From the NCBI GenBank assembly GCA_002344125.1, contig DDTQ01000011.1, forward strand, positions 186,001 to 250,000: DNA of 64,000 bases. Direction: 5' to 3'. How positions within the stretch are numbered: position 1 is the stretch's first letter; each line of letters starts with the position of its first letter. Below the pieces are notes generated by a model, which did no database searches, was not told where the DNA came from, and was given only the letters and a program-made list of their open reading frames with translations. A program made the translations under genes and the position numbers. This stretch comes from Ignavibacteria bacterium UBA2360. GTDB lineage: Bacteria; Bacteroidota; Ignavibacteria; Tepidaquicellales; OLB5. Of this stretch, positions 17,001 through 25,866 are shown piece after piece.

Positions 17001-17528
17001 TTACTTAACCACAATCTGCTTGGGGCTATTCAGAATAATCTGCGCTTTTTCTCTGTACATAGAAACTCTGCCGGTGACTTCAACATCTTTGTTTTTATAA
17101 TTTATGATATCAGGGAAGTCGCTGAACTTGCTTGCAAATATCACTGCGGTAAACGGATTTTTAGGAAACTTCTCAACGAAATTAAGGTATGCTACCTTAT
17201 CTGACTGGTACACATCAGCCACAAAACCTTTTACCGTAACGGTTCTGCCGTTGTAGTTTCCCGCTTCAAGCGGTGATATCACCGCCTCGGGTTTACCTAT
17301 CTCAAAACTCCGGTTCTTATAATTCTCTGTGCGGGTTTCGCGGCTCGCGGTATCGGTCTTTGTTTCGGGTTCTGTTTCCTTTTTGGGTTCATCATTTTTC
17401 ATCTCAAGGGGAGTGTTTTGTCCCGTGTTATCATCTGTAAACTCAGGTTTTTTCTCCTTGCCGCATGAAATGAAAAGAATTGATAAAAGAATTGAAATAC
17501 ATACTATAGTAAGAATTCTGTTCTTCAT
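17001..17528 (-). CDS. Lipoprotein with OB-fold-like domain
   Basis: 175 residues from ATG 17528. This start puts MKNRILTIVCISILLSILFISC at the N-terminus, an ideal lipoprotein signal with the lipobox Cys. A frame open to 17570 would begin inside the terminator stem at 17563-17592 and is rejected. After a charged linker (about 20-70) the C-terminal 100 residues read GRTVTVKGFVADVYQSDKVAYLNF ... VEVTGRVSMYREKAQIIL, the pattern of small OB-fold nucleic-acid-binding-like domains. In a lipoprotein the ligand is unclear. Confidence 0.7.
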   Translation of the reverse strand: MKNRILTIVCISILLSILFISCGKEKKPEFTDDNTGQNTPLEMKNDEPKKETEPETKTDTASRETRTENYKNRSFEIGKPEAVISPLEAGNYNGRTVTVKGFVADVYQSDKVAYLNFVEKFPKNPFTAVIFASKFSDFPDIINYKNKDVEVTGRVSMYREKAQIILNSPKQIVVK

Positions 17529-17562
17529 AAGATCCATTTGCAGTTTTAGTTTATAAAATAAA

Positions 17563-17592
17563 AAACCCATAGTTTAAAATACTATGGGTTTG
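17563..17592 (-). terminator. Rho-independent terminator of the pyruvate phosphate dikinase gene
   Basis: Arms ACCCATAGT and ACTATGGGT; on the minus strand followed by TTTTTTATTTT. It lies about 75 nt beyond the ppdK stop codon and just upstream of the lipoprotein gene. Confidence 0.8.
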
Positions 17593-17666
17593 TAAAATAG
17601 ATAAATTAATTAATGAATTCAATTTTAATTTTCAGTAGATATAGCTGCATCCTTAACTGAAAACTA

Positions 17667-20486
17667 TTACTTTCTCCTGCTCTTTATTGTTTTCTTAGCA
17701 GTCTTTTTCGACTTAGTTTTCGAAGTTTTCTTAACCGCCGTCTTCTTTTTTACCGGTGCAGAAACATCATCGTGCATTAAATGCGCCTGCGCGGCTGAAA
17801 GCCTTGCGATTGGCAGCCTGAAAGGCGAACAGCTAACGTAATCAAGACCCGCTTTATGACAGAAATGTATCGTTCTCGGGTCGCCGCCATGCTCACCGCA
17901 AATTCCCACCTTAAGCCTTGGCTTAACGCTTCTGCCTTTTTCTACTGCAATTTTCACCAGCTCAGCAACTGCGCTATCAATGGATATGAACGGATCACCC
18001 GGTATCAATTCCTTTTCCACATAGAATGGCAGGAACGTACCTGAATCATCGCGCGATAAACCCATAGTTAACTGTGTAAGATCATTGGTTCCGAACGAAA
18101 AGAATTCCGCAACCTGCGCTACTTCATCAGCAGTCAGCGCGGCGCGCGGTACTTCGATCATAGTGCCAACATGATATTCAAACTTCACGCCAAATTGCTC
18201 CATAACTTCATTGGCAATTTTCCTAACTACACGCGTCTGGTTATCAAGCTCTCTGGCATAACCCACCAGAGGGATCATAACTTCTGGCTTAACGTTAATG
18301 CCTTCTTTTTTTACCTCAGCGGCAGCGGTAAATATTGCGCGCGCCTGCATAGCTGTAATTTCCGGGTAAACAATTCCAAGCCTGCAGCCGCGGTGTCCCA
18401 TCATCGGGTTGAACTCATGCAGCAGCTCAACTTTAGCCTTAATATCATCGTAGGTTTTACCTACTTTCATGGCAAGTTCTTTCTGTTCGTATTCATCGTG
18501 CGGTAAAAATTCATGAAGCGGCGGGTCAAGTGTCCTTATAGTAACGGGCCTGTCACCCATTTCCTTAAATATTCCGTAGAAATCATCCTTCTGGAACGGG
18601 AAAAGTTTCGCAAGCGCCTTTTCTCTTTCTTCCAGCGTGTCGCTTAAGATCATTTCTCTAACAGCGTCGATCCTGTCACCGCCAAAGAACATGTGCTCGG
18701 TTCGGCATAAACCAATACCCTGAGCGCCGAATGCCAGGGCGTTGCGGCACTGGTCAGGCTGATCGGCGTTGGTTCGAATTTTGAGTGTCCTGTACTTATC
18801 TGCCCAGTGCATAACCTTATCATAGATCTGGTATGTTTCAGAGTATTCGGGTTTCAATGAATTTTCCAGCAGCACCTGCAGAATTTCTGATTCCTTGGTG
18901 TGAATCTTGCCTTCAAACACTTCTCCTGTTGTACCATCAATAGAGATCCAGTCGCCTTCTTTTAAAGCAATCGTTCTTTCTTCATCTTCAACTTTCAGCT
19001 CTCTTATATTATAGTCAATATCAAGCGAGCCGCAGCCAGCCACGCATACCTTACCCATCTGCCTTGCAACCAAAGCAGCGTGAGATGTCATTCCTCCCCG
19101 TGCGGTTAAGATACCCTCCGCGGCATTCATACCTTTTATATCTTCAGGCGAAGTTTCAATCCTTACCAGAATAACCTTTTCTCTTCTGTGAGCGGCTTCT
19201 TCTGCATCCGAGGCATTAAAGTAAATTCTGCCAGTAGCTGCGCCGGGACCCGCGTTTAAACCTTTAGCTATAAGTCTGCCCTGTTTAACCGCAGCCTCTT
19301 TTTCTGAATTATCAAATATGGGTCTAAGCAGCTGGTTCAGCTGATCAGGCTCTATCCTCATAACAGCTTCTTTATCTGTGATAAGCCGCTCGCGTACCAT
19401 ATCAACCGCAATTTTTACCGCAGCGCTTCCGGTGCGTTTACCTACTCTGCATTGAAGTATGTATAGTTTACCATCCTGGATAGTAAACTCGATATCCATC
19501 ATATCTTTGTAATGCTTCTCCAGAGATTTGCGCACTTTTTCAAGCTGACCGTAAATTACGGGATTCTGTTCGTTAAGTGTCGAAATTGCAAGCGGTGTTC
19601 TTGTGCCTGCAACAACATCTTCACCCTGGGCATTCATTAAATACTCACCGTAAAAAACATTTTCCCCGGATGCGGGATCGCGTGTAAAAGCAACACCGGT
19701 GCCGGAAGATTCTCCCATGTTGCCGAATACCATTGATTGCACATTTACTGCAGTACCCCATGATTCAGGAATTCCATTGAGCTTCCTGTACACAATAGCC
19801 CTTTCATTCATCCATGAATTGAATACTGCGTCAACAGCGCCGTTGATCTGCTCCATCGGGTCTTCGGGGAATTCCCTGCCGAGTTTGTTTTTAATTTCCA
19901 TTTTGAACTGGTAAACCAGTTCTTTCAGATCTTCGGCTGTAAGATCAGTATCAAGTTTTACGCCGCGTGATTTTTTCTTGGTTTCAATTATCAGTTCAAA
20001 CGGGTCGCGTTCATCCTTATCGTGCGGTCTAAGCTCCATAACAACATCGCCGTACATCTGTACAAATCGGCGGTATGAATCATACGCGAAGCGTTCGTTG
20101 CCTGTCATTTCAATTAATCCATGAACAGTTTCATCGTTCAAACCCAGGTTCAATATTGTATCCATCATTCCGGGCATAGAGGCGCGCGCGCCCGAACGGA
20201 CTGAAACAAGCAGCGGGTCCTTTTTATCGCCAAACTTCTTGCCAATTTCCTTTTCCATCCTGGAAAGTGCGGCCCTGACCTGTGCTTTTAATTCTTTGGG
20301 ATATTTTCTGTTGTTCTTGTAGTAATGGGTGCAAACTTCTGTGGTGATAGTAAAACCGGGCGGAACAGGCAGCTTCAGATTGACCATCTCAGCCAGATTT
20401 GCTCCCTTGCCGCCAAGCAAGGGCTTCATCGCAGCATCGCCATCAGCCTTTTTACCGCCAAAATAATAAACTAGTTTTTTAGGCAT
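17667..20486 (-). CDS. ppdK: Pyruvate, phosphate dikinase with lysine-rich C-terminal tail
   Basis: 939 residues. It interconverts pyruvate, ATP and phosphate with phosphoenolpyruvate, AMP and PPi. The N-terminal ATP-grasp domain starts GGKGANLAEMVNLKLPVPPGFT. The phospho-carrier motif GGMTSHAALVARQMGKVCVAG holds His469. The PEP-binding TIM barrel contains GTNDLTQLTMG and the catalytic-Cys region KVGICGEHGGDP. The enzyme proper ends near FRLPIARLSAAQAHLM, about residue 907. About 28 residues then follow with 13 Lys and 2 Arg, which is not part of the usual enzyme. PPi produced or used here links to the membrane pyrophosphatase at 31207. Confidence 0.95.
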   Translation of the reverse strand: MPKKLVYYFGGKKADGDAAMKPLLGGKGANLAEMVNLKLPVPPGFTITTEVCTHYYKNNRKYPKELKAQVRAALSRMEKEIGKKFGDKKDPLLVSVRSGARASMPGMMDTILNLGLNDETVHGLIEMTGNERFAYDSYRRFVQMYGDVVMELRPHDKDERDPFELIIETKKKSRGVKLDTDLTAEDLKELVYQFKMEIKNKLGREFPEDPMEQINGAVDAVFNSWMNERAIVYRKLNGIPESWGTAVNVQSMVFGNMGESSGTGVAFTRDPASGENVFYGEYLMNAQGEDVVAGTRTPLAISTLNEQNPVIYGQLEKVRKSLEKHYKDMMDIEFTIQDGKLYILQCRVGKRTGSAAVKIAVDMVRERLITDKEAVMRIEPDQLNQLLRPIFDNSEKEAAVKQGRLIAKGLNAGPGAATGRIYFNASDAEEAAHRREKVILVRIETSPEDIKGMNAAEGILTARGGMTSHAALVARQMGKVCVAGCGSLDIDYNIRELKVEDEERTIALKEGDWISIDGTTGEVFEGKIHTKESEILQVLLENSLKPEYSETYQIYDKVMHWADKYRTLKIRTNADQPDQCRNALAFGAQGIGLCRTEHMFFGGDRIDAVREMILSDTLEEREKALAKLFPFQKDDFYGIFKEMGDRPVTIRTLDPPLHEFLPHDEYEQKELAMKVGKTYDDIKAKVELLHEFNPMMGHRGCRLGIVYPEITAMQARAIFTAAAEVKKEGINVKPEVMIPLVGYARELDNQTRVVRKIANEVMEQFGVKFEYHVGTMIEVPRAALTADEVAQVAEFFSFGTNDLTQLTMGLSRDDSGTFLPFYVEKELIPGDPFISIDSAVAELVKIAVEKGRSVKPRLKVGICGEHGGDPRTIHFCHKAGLDYVSCSPFRLPIARLSAAQAHLMHDDVSAPVKKKTAVKKTSKTKSKKTAKKTIKSRRK

Positions 20487-20637
20487 GTTATCTTTTGTTT
20501 GTTTTTGATTATAACAAAATTTGTTTTTCAGATGAAAGTGGCGGAAAACCTAATTTGGATGAAGCATTTATTATTTTATTGAAGGATAATATTCCCCGGA
20601 TTTGAGATATCCAACAATAAAAAATCAGCTGATAATT

Positions 20638-21108
20638 TTATATATCAAAGTAATTCTTTTCTTCTTCTTTGAAAATTGTAAGTACTTCTTCAGCATTGGC
20701 CGCATCAAGTAGCTTCTCTCTGAATTCGTCCTTATTCATAAGCCTTGATATACGGCTAAGCAGCTTGATATGAGTATTCAAAAGATTTTCCTTACCGATA
20801 AGAAGGAAAATGTATCTGACCGGTTCACCATCAATTGAATCAAAATCGATGGGTTCTTTTGTAATTGCGAAAGCGGCAACCACATCCTGTATCGCGTCTG
20901 TCTTGCCGTGGGGTATAGCAAAGCCCTTCCCTACACCCGTGGAAACAAGTTTTTCTCTTTCGAAGATCGTTTTGGATACTTTTTCAACGTCAAGGATCTT
21001 TCCGGATTTTGCAGCAAGATCAATAACTTTTTTTATCGCATCTTCCTTATCCGCCGTATCAAGATTCACTGCTATTACATCAGTGCTTAGTATATCAGAA
21101 ATTTTCAT
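20638..21108 (-). CDS. PTS EIIA-like (PtsN-type) protein
   Basis: 156 residues, matching the type-2 EIIA domain (mannitol/fructose/Ntr). The phosphorylated His is His67 in GKGFAIPHGKTDAIQDV. The rest follows the family: PIDFDSIDGEPVRYIFLLIG and HIKLLSRISRLM. No EIIB or EIIC is nearby, so a regulatory role like PtsN is more likely than sugar uptake. It lies 151 nt upstream of ppdK in the same direction, and PEP links the two functionally, but separate transcription cannot be excluded. Confidence 0.85.
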   Translation of the reverse strand: MKISDILSTDVIAVNLDTADKEDAIKKVIDLAAKSGKILDVEKVSKTIFEREKLVSTGVGKGFAIPHGKTDAIQDVVAAFAITKEPIDFDSIDGEPVRYIFLLIGKENLLNTHIKLLSRISRLMNKDEFREKLLDAANAEEVLTIFKEEEKNYFDI

Positions 21109-21297
21109 AAACTCTTATCTAAAATAAAAAAATTCAATTACTGTTACAAAGTTAGTAATTTTCCGCTTAATAAAAAATCGTGAATTTAACCCAAAATGTC
21201 ATTTTAACGCAATATTTTATGATTTTTGTCATAAATAAGGGTTTTGTGTATTCAATCTCTCTAATTATATAATATAGAGTAAACTACCGGCTGTAAG

Positions 21298-22140
21298 TTA
21301 AAGGGCCAGGTTCTTATTTCTTTTTCTTAAATGATTGAGCGTAGATTTAACCGCTCTTTCTACTACGGGATCTTTATCGTTAGAAAGCATCCGCAGGAAT
21401 TTTACTGCTTCATTGGGAAAGTTATAACCAAAGCTGTTGTTAAAAGCCATCGCAACATTCCACCGTACATGCGGATCTTTTACCTTGATCATTCTGTACA
21501 GAAATGCCAAAACAACTTCCGGCATATTGTTGCCGTAATATGAACCAAGTATAAAAGGTCCCAGGTTTACTTTTACATATCTTGAGCTGTCATACATCAA
21601 AGGTTCAAACAGATCGAAAGCTTTTTTGAGCTTTACAGGATCGTTCTTATCACGCAGCGAAGCTGCTGCAAGCACAACACCGCGCCTGATGTTTTCGGAG
21701 CCATCCTTAACCCATTTTTTTAGTGTGGAATAAAATTCAGGATTTGCTGTAAGAGTACCCGATAATGCTCCCGCTGCATATTCACGTACTTCCCAATTGC
21801 TGTCATTTGTAATTTTATAAAGCCATTTTGTAACAGCGGCTTTATTGTATTTAAATCCGCGCCATAGAATATGAATGCCGACTTCCTTTGCGTTATCGGA
21901 TTTCAATTTAAGTACACTTAATCCTGCTTTATAAAATTCACGTTCGGGATTTTTATGGTTCGCTTCCGTTATATTCCGTACAATTTCTGCGATAACATAA
22001 CGCTTATCTTTCATCTTGGCTGTACCGGAGTGCTTGGTGGAAACCTTATCAAGCTCAGCAATAATTTTTTTGTAATTCTGCTTACCTAACGCTTTTTCAA
22101 TTACTGCTTTTTGTTTTTTGGTGAGAAGTGTATCTTTCAT
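21298..22140 (-). CDS. HEAT-repeat protein, AlkD/DNA-alkylation-repair-like
   Basis: 280 residues starting at ATG 22140 (MKDTLLTKKQKAVIEKAL); a start at 22155 adds five residues. It is all-helical and built of HEAT repeats, for example WLYKITNDSNWEVREYAAGAL, ENIRRGVVLAAA, DPHVRWNVAMAFNN. The layout resembles AlkD-like HEAT proteins that bind alkylated DNA, but the diagnostic catalytic residues were not confirmed. Upstream of the ATG is TATCTTTG, matching the Bacteroidota TAnnTTTG promoter element, so the transcript may have almost no leader. Confidence 0.65.
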   Translation of the reverse strand: MKDTLLTKKQKAVIEKALGKQNYKKIIAELDKVSTKHSGTAKMKDKRYVIAEIVRNITEANHKNPEREFYKAGLSVLKLKSDNAKEVGIHILWRGFKYNKAAVTKWLYKITNDSNWEVREYAAGALSGTLTANPEFYSTLKKWVKDGSENIRRGVVLAAASLRDKNDPVKLKKAFDLFEPLMYDSSRYVKVNLGPFILGSYYGNNMPEVVLAFLYRMIKVKDPHVRWNVAMAFNNSFGYNFPNEAVKFLRMLSNDKDPVVERAVKSTLNHLRKRNKNLAL

Positions 22141-22190
22141 ATTACAAAGATACAAAAAATATACGTAGGGCGAAAAGTTTTTATTATAAG

Positions 22191-22658
22191 TTAAAATGAA
22201 TGGTACCGTTTCCTGGTTTTCTTATCAGGTTGCTTTGAAGGTATAAACGCATCCACAACGGAAGCTACCCAGTTAACTGTAAACAATAATGCAGCGTAAA
22301 ATTTTTGATTACTAGATGGACCATCACCCGTTATACTAAATGTCGGAGAAAGTAAAAACCACAAAACACATATTCCGGAAATACCTAATCTTATTCCGCC
22401 ATTTATAAATTCTTCTTTGTAAAACTGACCCAATGCCATGCCGGGAACAATAAAAGATAATGCACCTGCAAATAGAAGGCTTTTATTTTCCGCAACTGAG
22501 GTTTTTGATGTAAGGTCATAGTTGTTATTTAGCTTCATTAAGCCCGGTTTTGAATCCTTTAAGCGAAATTCTTTTTTGTTTAATAATTGAGAATTTAAGG
22601 TACCTACGGAAAACAGCAGTAATATTGATATTGTATACTTAAAATACAAAGTCTTCAT
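22191..22658 (-). CDS. Small membrane protein, paralogue 1 of a tandem pair
   Basis: 155 residues with an N-terminal signal-like helix, then EFRLKDSKPGLMKL, then SLLFAGALSFIVPGMALGQFYKEEFINGGIRLGIS and two more hydrophobic segments, ending in a basic tail (KQPDKKTRKRYHSF). The GxxLGQFYxxxxxxGxxxLG pattern resembles TM2/DUF5683-type small membrane proteins. No function is known. The next gene, 17 nt upstream, is a close paralogue. Confidence 0.65.
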   Translation of the reverse strand: MKTLYFKYTISILLLFSVGTLNSQLLNKKEFRLKDSKPGLMKLNNNYDLTSKTSVAENKSLLFAGALSFIVPGMALGQFYKEEFINGGIRLGISGICVLWFLLSPTFSITGDGPSSNQKFYAALLFTVNWVASVVDAFIPSKQPDKKTRKRYHSF

Positions 22659-22675
22659 ATTTGTTTTACTATTTG

Positions 22676-23131
22676 TTACAAATTTATCTTGTACTTTCTG
22701 TATTTTGAATAATCATTTGAAGGCATTAACGCATCTACAACAGAAGCTAACCAGTTTACTGCGTATATACCTGCTGATAATATTTTTTCTGTACCATCAC
22801 CACCTCCGCCAAGATCAATACCCGGAGATACAAGAAAACATATTATACAAAGAACAGATATTCCGAGCCTTATTCCCCCATTAATAAATTCTTCCTTGTA
22901 AAACTGACCCAACGCAGCGCCGGGTACGATAAAAGACAACCCGCCTGCAAGCAGTAAACTTTTATTTTTTGCCAATGAGTTTTGCGAATAAAGGACTTTG
23001 CTTTGAGAAAGCTCAATTAAACCTGGTTTTGAATCCTTTAAACGGAATTCTTTTTTATATATTAATTGAGCATTTGAACTGCTCAAAAATATCAATAGTA
23101 AAATTGTAAAGATTGAAATATTTCTAATCAT
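22676..23131 (-). CDS. Small membrane protein, paralogue 2 of a tandem pair
   Basis: 151 residues sharing with its neighbour the blocks KKEFRLKDSKPGL, LSFIVPGxALGQFYKEEFINGGIRLGIS and NWxASVVDAxxPS. It starts with a signal-like hydrophobic helix and has about three transmembrane stretches. It lies 9 nt after the stop of the SBBP protein gene, so the three genes 24823 to 22191 probably form one operon. TM2-like is the closest resemblance; function unknown. Confidence 0.65.
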   Translation of the reverse strand: MIRNISIFTILLLIFLSSSNAQLIYKKEFRLKDSKPGLIELSQSKVLYSQNSLAKNKSLLLAGGLSFIVPGAALGQFYKEEFINGGIRLGISVLCIICFLVSPGIDLGGGGDGTEKILSAGIYAVNWLASVVDALMPSNDYSKYRKYKINL

Positions 23132-23140
23132 GATAAATAA

Positions 23141-24823
23141 TTATTTTATTAGCAGCATCTTCTTTGTTTCCTTATAATTACCCGTACTTAGAGTATAAAA
23201 ATAAACACCGCTCGTAAAATTTTCTGCATTCCATTCTATTTCATATTTGCCCGGCTGTAATTGTTCATTCACCAAAACTGAAACTATCCTACCTGTAATA
23301 TCATAAATGGTTAGGCTAGTGTATACATTTGTACCAATTACAGGAATTTCAAAACTTATCTTTGTAATAGGATTAAACGGATTTGGATAATTCTGATGCA
23401 ATTTAAATGATTTTGGAATATCAATTGAAATTGGATTAATTCCAATTGGTTGCGAATACTTAATACCAATCGCATCCAAATTAGTATTTGTACCCAAACT
23501 TATACCCGATATATATAAATTATTAGCATTATCAATAAATAAGTTATTTGGTATATCATTCCCATTTCCAGTACCGTTAAATGACTTTGTCCAAACGATA
23601 TCACCAGCATCATTGTACTTAACAGTAAATATATTACTATTTGAAGAAAATAAATCACCCGTTACATAAATATTATTTAAATTATCAATAGATACCGCAC
23701 TTAAAATATCATCATAGTTACCAGGACCTGAATATTTTCTGTTCCATATTGAGTCACCACTATTAGAGTATTTTAAAACCAAATAATCAAATGATGAATT
23801 AAAACCTGTTGTACGTCCACCAACTATTACATTATTTGAATTATCTACGAGAATATCTACCGGATAATCATCATCATTACCTAAGCCATTGAATTTTTTC
23901 GCCCATATTATTTGACCGGCTGAATTATATTTTACAGTGACAATATTACTTCTAAATGTTATTGAGTTTGAGCATGAACCGGTTACAAACACATTGTTAT
24001 TAATATCAGTAATTATAGATTCACCATTATCAATTGAAATATCTGGTTCATCGTTGAAGGTTTTTGCCCAAATTGTATTTCCTGTAACATCATATTTGAT
24101 CGTTAAATAATCAAAGCCTGAATTTTGAGTAAATCCTGTGCCGGTAACAATAATATTCCCATTTTTATCAAAAACTATTTTATTTCCTCTGTCATGAGAA
24201 ACATAATTAGTTCGATAAATATTCGACCACAATAATGTACCTGTTGAATCGTATTTGATTGTGATACAATTACTACTTTCCTGCGCACTATCGGAATAAC
24301 CAGTAATATAAAGATTTCCGATAGAATCTATAATCATATCTTTTGAATAATCATTTCGATCGTTTCCTGCGTTATAATTTCTTAGCCATATCAAATCACC
24401 GGCAGATGTAAGTTTTATTGCAGTTACATCAGTTAATGTACCAGAATTTATTGTGGTTCCCAAAACATAAATATTATTTTCAGAATCGACTTCTATATTT
24501 TTTCCATAATCATTTTGATTAGACGTACCATTAAACTTTTTCAGCCAAATTAATTGTCCACTTGGGGTCAATTTAACAACTAATATATCCGCTTTATTGA
24601 TAGTACCCTCTTGCGAATAACCTGTAAGTATAACATTGTCTAATTTATCTGTTTTTACATCATAGAAGTAGTCATCTGAATTAACAGAACCATTATACCT
24701 GTAAACCCACTCTTCATTAATTTGGGCTCTTAAATCAGCAGCTGCAAAAAAAACAAATGTTAGCAACAAAATTTGTTTGACATATTTTGTATAATTGTAC
24801 CGTATTTTAGAATCTAGAGGCAT
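23141..24823 (-). CDS. Secreted SBBP-repeat beta-propeller protein with T9SS sorting domain
   Basis: 560 residues. The signal peptide is preceded by a basic region (MPLDSKIRYNYTKYVKQILLL). About nine repeats carry IKYDSTGTLLWS, DNxNNIYVTG, FNGTGNxND, typical of SBBP propellers. The C-terminus is a T9SS type A sorting domain (NYPNPFNPITKISFEIP ... SGVYFYTL ... KKMLLIK). It is a homologue of the protein at 5460-7124 with a different N-terminus. Its coding DNA is visibly richer in A and T than its neighbours. It probably heads the operon with the two small membrane proteins. Confidence 0.82.
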   Translation of the reverse strand: MPLDSKIRYNYTKYVKQILLLTFVFFAAADLRAQINEEWVYRYNGSVNSDDYFYDVKTDKLDNVILTGYSQEGTINKADILVVKLTPSGQLIWLKKFNGTSNQNDYGKNIEVDSENNIYVLGTTINSGTLTDVTAIKLTSAGDLIWLRNYNAGNDRNDYSKDMIIDSIGNLYITGYSDSAQESSNCITIKYDSTGTLLWSNIYRTNYVSHDRGNKIVFDKNGNIIVTGTGFTQNSGFDYLTIKYDVTGNTIWAKTFNDEPDISIDNGESIITDINNNVFVTGSCSNSITFRSNIVTVKYNSAGQIIWAKKFNGLGNDDDYPVDILVDNSNNVIVGGRTTGFNSSFDYLVLKYSNSGDSIWNRKYSGPGNYDDILSAVSIDNLNNIYVTGDLFSSNSNIFTVKYNDAGDIVWTKSFNGTGNGNDIPNNLFIDNANNLYISGISLGTNTNLDAIGIKYSQPIGINPISIDIPKSFKLHQNYPNPFNPITKISFEIPVIGTNVYTSLTIYDITGRIVSVLVNEQLQPGKYEIEWNAENFTSGVYFYTLSTGNYKETKKMLLIK

Positions 24824-24938
24824 TTTGACTCATTTTTGACATTATTTTAAAAATTTATTTAGGGAACATTTGCCTTATTCAAATATATATAATTGATTTT
24901 GTTAGAAAAATGATTTGCATCACGTTTCAATAATACAA

Positions 24939-24970
24939 AAAATGGTGTCAGTTCTCACCAACACCATTTT
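24939..24970 (-). terminator. Rho-independent terminator of the TPR-like gene
   Basis: Perfect arms AAAATGGTGT and ACACCATTTT with a 12-nt loop; read on the minus strand it ends in TTTTTTG. It lies beyond a stack of triloop hairpins downstream of the gene at 25076. Confidence 0.75.
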
Positions 24971-24987
24971 AATTTTTGTCTTTCAAG

Positions 24988-25067
24988 AAAACCCGAAGGG
25001 TTTTCGTCCCGAAGGGACTCCTTCGGAGCAGTCCCGCGAGAAGCACCTGTGGTGCTTCTCAGGCGGG
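24988..25067. repeat. Stack of four triloop hairpins
   Basis: Four inverted repeats run head to tail: AAAACCC/GGGTTTT with loop GAA (24988-25004), GTCCC/GGGAC with loop GAA (25006-25018), CTCC/GGAG with loop TTC (25018-25028), and a long stem 25033-25067 whose inner arms GAGAAGCACC and GGTGCTTCTC enclose TGT and whose outer arms are CCCGC and GCGGG. It lies directly after the stop codon of the gene at 25076. The TGT loop type recurs at 26084 and 26128. Confidence 0.75.
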
Positions 25068-25075
25068 ATCAATAC

Positions 25076-25852
25076 CTACTTCTTAGCCTTCTCATATTCC
25101 GTCATCACAAACCCTTTGATAAAACCTGATTCCGGCTTAACTTCAAGCGCCATATCTATCCATTTCTTTGCCTCATCAAGCTTGCCGTTCTGAATATAGC
25201 ACATTGCGACCATTCCCGCAGCCTGATCGCTGCCCCAGTTGGGGTAAGTTTCATCTTTCGGTTTGTAGGTCTTGGAGTATTCCCATGCTTTTTCAAACAT
25301 CGGCTGCGCTTTATCAACCCCGCCGCCAAAACTTTCGGGGGTGTAGAATGTCATATAGCCATCAACCAGGTAATACCTCGGATTTTCAGGCTCAAGCTTC
25401 ATTGCGATATCTTTGGCTTCCTGTGTTTTGGCAATGATATCATTCATCTTGTTGGGCTCATACTGCCAGCGGTTACCCTGTGCCGCCATTTTCATAATGT
25501 ACGCGTCAGCGAACTGGTCATTTACATCCGTGCATTTATCAAACAGGCTTATTGCGGATTCAGTGTACTTCTTCACATCATCGTTGTTCTTTTCTTCGGC
25601 GGCTGTGCGTGAAAGCATGTAATCCAGGAATCCGAGGTAGTAATTTACCATCCACTCATTTTTTTTAAGCTGCAGTATTCGCTCAAAATCACCGCGCACC
25701 TTAAGCATGGCTGCTTTATCGTTCTTGTCGGCCGCATCACCCATTTTTTTCATGGCTTTAAGCATTGCGTCGGTGTAATCATCAGCTTTTAGCTGGGTGA
25801 TATTTAGTGAAGTAACAAAGATAATCAAAAGTGCTGCAAGTATTAGTTTCAT
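25076..25852 (-). CDS. Periplasmic TPR-like repeat protein
   Basis: 258 residues, signal peptide MKLILAALLIIFVTSLNITQLKA. Helical, with TPR-like segments: WMVNYYLGFLDYML, KYTESAISLFDKCTDVND, AQPMFEKAWEYSKT, LDEAKKWIDMALEVKPESGF. It probably acts as a periplasmic scaffold; no partner is evident. It is followed by a hairpin stack and a terminator, and preceded by a 374-bp gap full of palindromes. Confidence 0.65.
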   Translation of the reverse strand: MKLILAALLIIFVTSLNITQLKADDYTDAMLKAMKKMGDAADKNDKAAMLKVRGDFERILQLKKNEWMVNYYLGFLDYMLSRTAAEEKNNDDVKKYTESAISLFDKCTDVNDQFADAYIMKMAAQGNRWQYEPNKMNDIIAKTQEAKDIAMKLEPENPRYYLVDGYMTFYTPESFGGGVDKAQPMFEKAWEYSKTYKPKDETYPNWGSDQAAGMVAMCYIQNGKLDEAKKWIDMALEVKPESGFIKGFVMTEYEKAKK

Positions 25853-25866
25853 TGTAATCCCTTTCT

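Noticed and set aside
17529..17570. Earlier start of the OB-fold lipoprotein
   Set aside because: It would begin inside a terminator stem and would push the lipobox too far from the N-terminus.
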